A DNA stretch of 64,000 nucleotides from the NCBI RefSeq assembly GCF_003610495.1, contig NZ_RAPK01000010.1, positions 124,001-188,000 on the forward strand, written 5' to 3'. Source of the stretch: Sinobaca qinghaiensis (lineage in GTDB: Bacteria > Bacillota > Bacilli > Bacillales > Marinococcaceae). The translations under genes were made by a program, and so were the position numbers. The notes beneath the pieces are model-generated. The model saw nothing but the letters and a program-made list of their open reading frames with translations. It searched no databases and was not told the origin of the DNA. Of this stretch, positions 57,569 through 64,000 are shown one piece after another; position 1 is the stretch's first letter; each line of letters starts with the position of its first letter.

Positions 57569-59284
57569 TTAAAATAAAAAATACCGCTGGGCCATCGCCA
57601 CTTCTTTTAAGGGCTCGCACGTCAGTACAACGCCGTCGGCTTTTACCTCATAGGTTTCCGGATCAATTTCAATATTGGGCATCTTATCATTGGCTTTCAT
57701 ATCCTGTTTGCCGATCGTGCGGCAGTTTTTTACATAGGAGATATTCTTCTGGAGGCTGAGCTTCTCTCCAATCCCGTCTTCGTAGGCCGCCTTTGATACA
57801 AATGTCAGGCAGGAAGAATACAGGGCACGGCCGAAGCTTGCGAACATCGGGCGCTGAAAGACCGGCTGCGGCGTCGGAATAGAAGCATTCGGATCCCCCA
57901 TCTGTGCATGCGCAATATGACCGCCTTTCACAATAATTTCCGGTTTGACTCCGAAAAAAGCCGGCTCCCAGAGGACCAGATCGGCCCATTTTCCTGGTTC
58001 GACTGATCCAATTTCGTGGCTGATGCCGTGGGCGACAGCCGGATTGATCGTATATTTGGCGACGTATCGTTTCGCACGTTCATTATCATTTTCCTGTGCT
58101 TTGTCTTCATCTATAAAACCAAACTGCTTTTTCATTTTATCTGCCGTCTGCCACGTCCGGATAATAACTTCGCCTACCCTTCCCATGGCCTGGGAGTCTG
58201 AGGAAATAATACTCATCGCTCCCATATCATGAAGAATGTCTTCTGCGGCGATCGTTTCCGGCCGGATCCGCGAGTCAGCAAACGCCACATCCTCCGGGGA
58301 GTTATGATCCAGATGATGGCATACCATGAGCATGTCCAGATGCTCATCAATCGTATTATGCGTAAACGGCCGTGTCGGGTTGGTGGAAGAAGGCAGCACG
58401 TTCGGATACCCGGCAATTTTCATAATGTCCGGTGCGTGACCGCCACCTGCCCCTTCCGTGTGATACGTATGAATGACGCGTCCCGCAATCGCATTAATGG
58501 TATCTTCGACGAACCCTGCTTCATTCAGCGTATCGGTATGTATCGCTACCTGTACATCCATATCGTCCGCTACGCTCAGCGCTGCATCGATCGCGGCCGG
58601 CGTTGTTCCCCAGTCTTCATGAAGCTTCAAGCCGATCGCCCCGGCTTTCACCTGTTCTTCGAGCGGCTCTTTGGACGCTCCATTTCCTTTGCCCAGAAAA
58701 CCGAGATTAACCGGAAACCCTTCGGCGGCTTCCAGCATGCGGTGAATATTCCACTCGCCCGGCGTACACGTCGTCGCTTTCGTTCCGGTAGCAGGACCGG
58801 TACCTCCGCCAAGCATGGTGGTGACTCCTGACGAAATAGCAACATCCACCTGCTGGGGGCTGATAAAGTGAATGTGGGCATCAATTCCTCCCGCTGTTAC
58901 AATCATACCTTCAGCGGCTATCACTTCTGTGGAAGCTCCTGCAACCAGTTCAGGGTGAACCCCATCCATAATGTCCGGATTCCCACTTTTGCCAATCGCT
59001 TTAATGCGCCCGTCTTTAATTCCAATATCGGCTTTATAGATACCCGTGTAGTCTACAATCAGGGCGTTCGTGATCAACACATCCACGACTCCCTGGTCAC
59101 GCACGGCCCGCGAGCTCTGCCCCATTCCTTCACGCAGGACTTTCCCCCCGCCGAATTTAGCTTCTTCTCCGTATACGGTATGATCCTTTTCCACTTCTAT
59201 CCAAAGATCGGTATCTGCCAGTCTAACCTGGTCCCCTGTCGTTGGTCCGTACAGACCGGCATAGCTTTTTCTCGAAATATCCAT
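57569..59284 (-). CDS. ureC: Urease subunit alpha
   Basis: The 571-residue catalytic subunit that splits urea into ammonia and carbamate. Nickel ligands and active site are intact: [14 protein letters not shown] near 132, the carbamylated Lys in GLKLHEDWG near 218, [14 protein letters not shown] near 248, [20 protein letters not shown] (mobile flap) near 320-340 and the Asp ligand in [14 protein letters not shown] near 362. The stop/start TAATG overlap couples it to ureB. Confidence 0.98.
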   Translation of the reverse strand: MDISRKSYAGLYGPTTGDQVRLADTDLWIEVEKDHTVYGEEAKFGGGKVLREGMGQSSRAVRDQGVVDVLITNALIVDYTGIYKADIGIKDGRIKAIGKSGNPDIMDGVHPELVAGASTEVIAAEGMIVTAGGIDAHIHFISPQQVDVAISSGVTTMLGGGTGPATGTKATTCTPGEWNIHRMLEAAEGFPVNLGFLGKGNGASKEPLEEQVKAGAIGLKLHEDWGTTPAAIDAALSVADDMDVQVAIHTDTLNEAGFVEDTINAIAGRVIHTYHTEGAGGGHAPDIMKIAGYPNVLPSSTNPTRPFTHNTIDEHLDMLMVCHHLDHNSPEDVAFADSRIRPETIAAEDILHDMGAMSIISSDSQAMGRVGEVIIRTWQTADKMKKQFGFIDEDKAQENDNERAKRYVAKYTINPAVAHGISHEIGSVEPGKWADLVLWEPAFFGVKPEIIVKGGHIAHAQMGDPNASIPTPQPVFQRPMFASFGRALYSSCLTFVSKAAYEDGIGEKLSLQKNISYVKNCRTIGKQDMKANDKMPNIEIDPETYEVKADGVVLTCEPLKEVAMAQRYFLF

Positions 59285-59655
59285 TACCGCTCTCCTCCAA
59301 ACCCTTTTTTCTCAGCATCTGCCGCCAATTGTTCCGGATCGTCCACCGTTCCATCGGTCAGGCCGTTCAGGCCGTAAACTTCCTTTTTTCCGCCGATTTC
59401 CACAAGCTCAACTTCGCGCTCTTCTCCCGGCTCGAACCGCACAGCTGAACCGGAGGAAATATTAAGCCGCATGCCCACCGCCTGTTTCCTATCAAAAGAC
59501 AGGTTTCGATTCACTTCAAAAAAATGAAAATGCGACCCTGTCTGTACAGGCCGGTCGCCTCGATTCGCTACTCGGATCGTTACGGTGCGCCGGTTTTCGT
59601 TAATCGCAACCGGCTCCTCTTTTAATCTGTATTCTCCCGGAATCATGAACAGCAT
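59284..59655 (-). CDS. ureB: Urease subunit beta
   Basis: A 123-residue structural subunit. Typical motifs: [17 protein letters not shown] near 6, [19 protein letters not shown] near 29, and [16 protein letters not shown] near 64. It lies 10 bases after ureA. Confidence 0.97.
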   Translation of the reverse strand: MLFMIPGEYRLKEEPVAINENRRTVTIRVANRGDRPVQTGSHFHFFEVNRNLSFDRKQAVGMRLNISSGSAVRFEPGEEREVELVEIGGKKEVYGLNGLTDGTVDDPEQLAADAEKKGFGGER

Positions 59656-59665
59656 CCTCCTTTTG

Positions 59666-59968
59666 TTATTGTATAGGCTGATGAACGGTCACAAGCTTAA
59701 CTCCATCTGGAAATGTCGCTTCGATCTGTACGTTATCGATCATCTCCGGAATGCCCTCCATTACCTCTTCGGATGTAAGGACATGCTTTCCCTCTTTCAT
59801 CAGCTGGGCTACTGTTTTACCTTCTCTTGCCCCTTCCATTAAAAAAGAACTTAAAATAGCCATCGCTTCCGGATAATTTAATTTGAGTCCTTTTTCCCGG
59901 CGCTGTTTTGCCAGTTCAGATGCCATAAAAATTAACAGCTTTTCCTGTTCAGTTGGAGTCAATTTCAT
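59666..59968 (-). CDS. ureA: Urease subunit gamma
   Basis: A 100-residue subunit starting [12 protein letters not shown], the standard UreA start and length; GGGGACG lies upstream of the ATG at 59968, and the longer frame to 60001 is not conserved. It contains [21 protein letters not shown] near 38 and [13 protein letters not shown] at the end. First gene of the operon. Confidence 0.96.
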   Translation of the reverse strand: MKLTPTEQEKLLIFMASELAKQRREKGLKLNYPEAMAILSSFLMEGAREGKTVAQLMKEGKHVLTSEEVMEGIPEMIDNVQIEATFPDGVKLVTVHQPIQ

Positions 59969-60022
59969 TTTTTCACGTCCCCAGACAATTTTCAGAATCA
60001 TGAGACTTTCTTATACGTCGAT

Positions 60023-60052
60023 ATTATACCTATCATCAAATGTTAACTTCAA
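60023..60052 (-). promoter_or_regulatory. Promoter of the urease operon
   Basis: Minus-strand TTGAAG, 18 bases, then perfect TATAAT, about 55 bases before the ureA start codon. The nearest TnrA/GlnR box is centred about 51 bases upstream of the expected transcription start, the position used for activation by TnrA in Bacillus. Confidence 0.6.
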
Positions 60053-60058
60053 GCTGTC

Positions 60059-60075
60059 TGTCAGATTATGTGACA
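60059..60075. promoter_or_regulatory. TnrA/GlnR box 1 (ure side)
   Basis: TGTCA-N7-TGACA matches TGTNA-N7-TNACA at every defined position, seven bases upstream of the ure -35 box. Confidence 0.75.
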
Positions 60076-60144
60076 CTGTTTATATATGGTGAAAATCACT
60101 CCTCGATTTCCTCTTCTTTGTGCAAAGTGTCCAAGTAAATTCTA

Positions 60145-60161
60145 TGTTATGTAATCTGACA
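60145..60161. promoter_or_regulatory. TnrA/GlnR box 2 (urt side)
   Basis: TGTTA-N7-TGACA matches TGTNA-N7-TNACA at every defined position. It lies about 75 bases before the urtA start codon, in front of a weak promoter (TGATAT, 17 bases, TATGCT). Confidence 0.75.
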
Positions 60162-60229
60162 GTGATATCCAAACCCCTTCGTATATATGCTACTTTAACA
60201 ATTACACATGTTAAGGAGGTTTACATACG

Positions 60230-61534
60230 ATGTTATATTCCCCCAAAAAAGCAGTACTTGTTTTCGGTATGACCGCTCTATTAACGGCTGCCGGTTGCTC
60301 CAGCCAGGATGAAGCGGCTGTAGAAGACGGTACAGCCAGCGGCGAAGCGTCCACCTCTGCGGAAGGCGGCTCCTCCGAAGAAGAAGCGGTAGAAGTTGAT
60401 TCCGACCAGATTCCGGTGGGCATTCTCCATTCCCTGAGCGGAACGATGGCCATGAGTGAATCTTCCGTCCGGGACTCTGAGCTGCTTGCTATAGAAGAAA
60501 TCAATGAAGCAGGCGGCGTCCTCGGCAAAGAACTTGTACCGGTTATTGAAGACGGCGCATCCGACTGGCCGACATTTGCGGAGCGTGCCTCCAAGCTTCT
60601 GCAGCAGGATGATGTTCCCGTTATCTTCGGCGGCTGGACATCTGCCAGCCGAAAAGCGATGCTGCCAGTCGTTGAAAACAATAACGGCCTGTTATTTTAT
60701 CCCGTTCAATATGAAGGAATGGAGTCCTCACCGAACATATTTTATGCAGGTGCTGCTCCCAATCAGCAGATTACTCCTGCGATTGAATGGCTGATGGAAA
60801 ACAAAGGCGATGATATCTTTCTGCTGGGGTCGGACTATGTGTTTCCCCGCATTGCCAACCAGGCGGTCATTTCCCAGGTGGATGATGCCGGCGGAACGAT
60901 TGTAAACGAGCAGTATACTCCGCTCGGCCATACAGACTACAATACGATTATTTCCCGTATTAAAGAAGAAGAGCCTGACGTTATTTTCAATACGTTAAAT
61001 GGAGACAGCAATGTTGCTTTCTTTAAACAGCTGTATGACGCCGGCATTACATCAGAAGATATTCCCGTCCTCAGCGTGTCAGTAGCTGAAGAGGAAATTC
61101 AGGGGATCGGCGCTGACGTCCTTGAAGGCCATTATGCCAGCTGGAATTACTATCAGAGTACCGACACTCCGGAAAACGAAGAATTTGTAGAATCCTTTAA
61201 AGAGGAATACGGGGAGTCCCGGGTAACGGGTGACCCGATTGAAGCAGGATATTTCATGGTGCATCTATGGGCTAAAGCTGTAGAAGAAGCCGGCACAACA
61301 GATGTTGATGCAGTAAGGGAAGCTGCCGGCGGCGTTACCTTTGATGCTCCGGGAGGCCCTGTAGAAATCAACGGAGACAACCAGCACGTCAGTAAGACAG
61401 TCCGTATTGGTGAAGTCCAGGAAGACGGCCAGTTTGAAGAAGTGTGGAATTCAGGGGATCCGGTTGTACCCGACCCTTACCTCGAAAACTACGACTGGGC
61501 ATCCGGCCTAAGCGACGTGCTTACAGACGAATAA
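60230..61534 (+). CDS. urtA: Urea ABC transporter substrate-binding lipoprotein
   Basis: A 434-residue lipoprotein with signal and lipobox [10 protein letters not shown] (Cys at residue 23) and an acidic, Ser/Glu-rich linker to residue ~55. The body is the UrtA/amide-binding fold: [17 protein letters not shown] near 63, [21 protein letters not shown]-type stretch near 115-135 and [14 protein letters not shown] near 298. AAGGAGG precedes the ATG. First gene of urtABCD, divergent from ureA. Confidence 0.95.
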   Translation: MLYSPKKAVLVFGMTALLTAAGCSSQDEAAVEDGTASGEASTSAEGGSSEEEAVEVDSDQIPVGILHSLSGTMAMSESSVRDSELLAIEEINEAGGVLGKELVPVIEDGASDWPTFAERASKLLQQDDVPVIFGGWTSASRKAMLPVVENNNGLLFYPVQYEGMESSPNIFYAGAAPNQQITPAIEWLMENKGDDIFLLGSDYVFPRIANQAVISQVDDAGGTIVNEQYTPLGHTDYNTIISRIKEEEPDVIFNTLNGDSNVAFFKQLYDAGITSEDIPVLSVSVAEEEIQGIGADVLEGHYASWNYYQSTDTPENEEFVESFKEEYGESRVTGDPIEAGYFMVHLWAKAVEEAGTTDVDAVREAAGGVTFDAPGGPVEINGDNQHVSKTVRIGEVQEDGQFEEVWNSGDPVVPDPYLENYDWASGLSDVLTDE

Positions 61535-61548
61535 AAGGAGGACTCACT

Positions 61549-62451
61549 GTGGAAGGTATTATTTCTCAACTGTTCAACGGCATCAGCCTCGGGTCTATCC
61601 TGCTGCTGATTGCCCTTGGGCTCGCCATTACATTTGGATTAATGAACGTTATTAATATGGCACACGGCGAATTAATTATGATCGGGGCCTACGCAACCTA
61701 TGTGGTGCAGAGCCTGTTTATCGATTACCTGCCCGAATCCATGTTTAACTGGTATTTTATTTTAGCTGTCCCTGCCGCCTTTTTAACTGCGGCGCTTATC
61801 GGCTGGCTGCTCGAATGGACGGTCATCCGCCATTTGTACGGCAGGCCGCTCGACAGCCTGCTTGCTACATTCGGTGCCGGCCTTATTCTGCAGCAGGCCG
61901 CCCGCTCTATTTTCGGCGCCCCAAACGTTGGCGTCCAGAGCCCGGCGTTGTTATCCGGCGCTGTAGAAATTTTTTCCATCAGCTTTCCTAAATCACGAAT
62001 CTTCATTATTCTGCTCGTGACCGCCTGCGTATTGTTTATGTTTTACTACTTTTACAAAACATCCAACGGCAGACGAATCCGTGCCGTAATGCAGAACCGG
62101 GATATGGCGTCGAGCGTCGGTATCTCCACGCGCCAGGTCGACTCCACCACCTTTGCGCTCGGGGCAGGATTTGCCGGTATCGCCGGAATGGCACTTACTT
62201 TAATTGGCCCGATCGGCCCGACACTTGGTACCGCCTATATTATCGATGCATTTATGGTTGTAGTGGTCGGCGGCGTCGGAATGCTTCTTGGTACCGTTAT
62301 TGCAGCTCTTGGAATCGGTGTATTTAATACCGGCTTTGAATATTTCACTAATGCGTCTATGGGACGCGTGCTGTTATTTGCCGTTATTATTTTATTTCTG
62401 CAGTGGCGCCCAAATGGTTTATTCAACCTGAGTACACGAAAGCTTGATTAA
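61549..62451 (+). CDS. urtB: Urea ABC transporter permease UrtB
   Basis: A 300-residue LivH-type permease with about eight membrane segments (LGLAITFGLMNVINMAHGE near 24; GRRIRAVMQNRDMASSVGI near 175; TLGTAYIIDAFMVVVVGGVG near 225). The GTG at 61549 has AAAAGGAGG seven bases upstream, right after the urtA stop; the longer frame is inside urtA. Confidence 0.94.
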   Translation: MEGIISQLFNGISLGSILLLIALGLAITFGLMNVINMAHGELIMIGAYATYVVQSLFIDYLPESMFNWYFILAVPAAFLTAALIGWLLEWTVIRHLYGRPLDSLLATFGAGLILQQAARSIFGAPNVGVQSPALLSGAVEIFSISFPKSRIFIILLVTACVLFMFYYFYKTSNGRRIRAVMQNRDMASSVGISTRQVDSTTFALGAGFAGIAGMALTLIGPIGPTLGTAYIIDAFMVVVVGGVGMLLGTVIAALGIGVFNTGFEYFTNASMGRVLLFAVIILFLQWRPNGLFNLSTRKLD

Positions 62452-62471
62452 TACAAGAACGGAGGGAAGAC

Positions 62472-63560
62472 ATGGGATTATCAAAATGGATCGGAACAAA
62501 GCAGGGCATTTTTATCGTGCTGCTTGTTCTGTTGGCTGTACTGCCTCTTATACTTAATGATTTTCATACAAATCTGCTCGGCCGCTATCTGGCCTTTGCC
62601 ATACTCGTCATCGGCCTGGATCTTGTCTGGGGCTATACCGGCATATTAAGCCTTGGCCATGGAATTTTCTTTGGGCTTGGTGCTTACATTATGGCTATCT
62701 ACGTAACGACTGAATCATCCGGAGGCGCCCTCCCCGACTTTATGATGTGGAGCGGGATGACTGAACTTCCGTTTTTATGGGAACTGCTTTCCAATCCCGT
62801 AGCTGCTATTCTTCTTGGAATTCTTCTACCGATGGCTATCGCCTCCCTGCTCGGTTTTTTTACATTTCGGAACCGGATTAAAGGCGTGTACTTCACTATC
62901 TTAACGCAGGCGCTTGTGCTCGTAACCGTCACCCTTATTGTCAGCCAGCAGCGCTACACCGGCGGTTCGGATGGGTTAAGCGGTTTAAGCACGATGTTTG
63001 GATTTTCTTTATCGAGTCCGCAGACCCAGCTGTTTTTATACTTTCTGACGCTTGTCGTGCTGGCAGCTGTCTTTTACTTCTGCTTCAAGCTGGTGAACAG
63101 CCGTTTTGGTAAAGTGCTGATTGCCATACGGGACGGGGAAAACCGTCTTCGTTTTTCCGGCTACAATACCGCTTATTATAAAATGGTGGTATTTACGCTC
63201 TCTGCCGGTATTGCCGGACTCGCCGGAATGTTATACGTGCTTCAGATCCGCATTATCACGCCGACGATGATCGATATTATTCCATCCATTGAAATGGCTC
63301 TCTGGGTCGCGATAGGTGGACGCGGTACCCTTCTCGGACCGATATTCGGGGCCATTCTTGCCAATGTGGGAACTACCTTTTTCAGTGAAAATTACCCTGA
63401 ATTATGGACCTATTTTATCGGACTTGTCTTTATTGTCGTTATCGTCTTTCTGCCGGGAGGCCTGATGTCGATTGGAAATAAATTAAAAAGAAAACGGAGG
63501 GGATCAGATCATGAAGAAGCAGAACAACAAGCAGGATCAGCCGCTGACAAGCATTCTTAA
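62472..63560 (+). CDS. urtC: Urea ABC transporter permease UrtC
   Basis: A 362-residue LivM-type permease with about ten membrane segments (LGLDLVWGYTGILSLGHGIFFGLGAYIMA as two parts near 43-70; SRFGKVLIAIRDGENRLRFSGY near 212) and a Lys/Arg-rich C-terminal tail. GGAGGG precedes the ATG. It overlaps the urtD start by 50 bases. Confidence 0.94.
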   Translation: MGLSKWIGTKQGIFIVLLVLLAVLPLILNDFHTNLLGRYLAFAILVIGLDLVWGYTGILSLGHGIFFGLGAYIMAIYVTTESSGGALPDFMMWSGMTELPFLWELLSNPVAAILLGILLPMAIASLLGFFTFRNRIKGVYFTILTQALVLVTVTLIVSQQRYTGGSDGLSGLSTMFGFSLSSPQTQLFLYFLTLVVLAAVFYFCFKLVNSRFGKVLIAIRDGENRLRFSGYNTAYYKMVVFTLSAGIAGLAGMLYVLQIRIITPTMIDIIPSIEMALWVAIGGRGTLLGPIFGAILANVGTTFFSENYPELWTYFIGLVFIVVIVFLPGGLMSIGNKLKRKRRGSDHEEAEQQAGSAADKHS

Positions 63561-64000
63561 ATGCCGGGACGTTCTTGTGAAATTTGGTGATTTTACCGCA
63601 CTGGACCGCTTTTCGTTCGGCATGGCCGATAAAGAAATTCACTTTCTTATCGGGCCGAATGGCGCCGGTAAAACGACATTTCTTGATGTGCTCTGCGGAT
63701 TAACAAAAATGAGCGATGGCAGCATTACTTTCCAGAAAAATTATTCCATTGATGATAAAAAGGAATTTGAAATTGCCAGAAAAGGGATCGGACGGAAATT
63801 TCAGGCGCCTTCCATTTTTCCGCACCTTACTGTGCAGGAGAACCTCGAAGTTGCCATGAAGCAGGAAAAAGGCGTCTTTTCCATGCTGCGGGCCAAAATG
63901 ACTAAAAAACAAAAAGAAAAAATAGACCGTCAGCTGGAGATTATCGGCCTGGCCGGCAAACGCGACATTCTGGCGGGAGGCTTATCGCACGGACAGAAAC
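63511..64000 (+). CDS. urtD: Urea ABC transporter ATP-binding protein UrtD (partial)
   Basis: The first 163 codons are in the window; the gene runs past its end. Walker A is IGPNGAGKTTFLDVLCG near 50, Q-loop GRKFQAPSIFPHLTV near 95, and the ABC signature LSHGQK is at the cut. The ATG at 63511 has GGAGGGG eight bases upstream and lies inside the 3' end of urtC. UrtE is expected next. Confidence 0.93.
   Translation, partial: MKKQNNKQDQPLTSILKCRDVLVKFGDFTALDRFSFGMADKEIHFLIGPNGAGKTTFLDVLCGLTKMSDGSITFQKNYSIDDKKEFEIARKGIGRKFQAPSIFPHLTVQENLEVAMKQEKGVFSMLRAKMTKKQKEKIDRQLEIIGLAGKRDILAGGLSHGQK

Overview
The window reads as chromosome of a low-to-mid GC Gram-positive in the Bacillaceae. Supporting signs are strong AGGAGG-type ribosome sites, TagD/TagF teichoic-acid enzymes, the conserved gatCAB / camS / ligA / pcrA / pcrB neighbourhood, CcpA-type cre sites and TnrA/GlnR boxes. 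Acidic, Glu-rich lipoproteins and many Na+-coupled or osmolyte carriers (BCCT, SSS, PutP, TrkH/KtrB) fit a salt- or alkali-adapted relative of Bacillus. The species cannot be fixed from the sequence alone.

Layout. 0.2-5.5 kb: wall teichoic acid enzymes (two glycerophosphotransferases, TagD). 5.5-9.4 kb: housekeeping enzymes, an Nei-type DNA glycosylase and two DEDDh exonucleases. 9.4-14.0 kb: a cNMP/CBS/DUF294 signalling protein with an SSS-family symporter and its DUF4212 subunit, behind a perfect cre site. 14.2-15.8 kb: motAB. 15.9-25.0 kb: an Xre regulator with a membrane partner, two SDR proteins, a YxiN/DbpA helicase, a BCCT carrier, an NlpC/P60 protein and a DUF4317 protein. 25.0-31.1 kb: an AT-rich accessory island. 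31.2-42.3 kb: rlmCD, acetyltransferases, aldehyde dehydrogenase with DUF779, a PutP-type symporter with a tiny accessory protein, dgkB, and a peptide-sensing regulator of the PlcR/NprR type with a divergent pro-peptide gene. 42.3-51.9 kb: gatBAC, camS, ligA, pcrA, pcrB. 52.1-54.9 kb: FetAB-like ABC exporter and a Trk/Ktr potassium channel subunit. 55.0-64.0 kb: ureABCEFGD facing away from urtABCD, the last gene cut by the window end.

How it works together. The last block is a urea-nitrogen module: UrtABCD imports urea, urease hydrolyses it and UreEFGD load nickel. Two perfect TnrA/GlnR boxes lie between the divergent operons, one placed for activation of each side. Carbon control is suggested by cre sites before the SSS symporter and the aldehyde dehydrogenase.

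The most unusual region is the island. It holds a HEPN-type candidate RNase gene (Rx4H motif). Directly behind it, with its own consensus promoter, is a tRNA-like gene with an encoded CCA end, in which the anticodon arm is replaced by a roughly threefold longer hairpin capped by an anticodon-like loop (CAU). Nearby are a KAP-family P-loop NTPase, a decayed serine recombinase, and a relic of an rlmCD 3' end that marks past integration at that gene. I propose the HEPN / tRNA-like pair as a candidate undescribed RNase-RNA system. The second candidate is the new regulator/pro-peptide pair at 40.7-41.9 kb.
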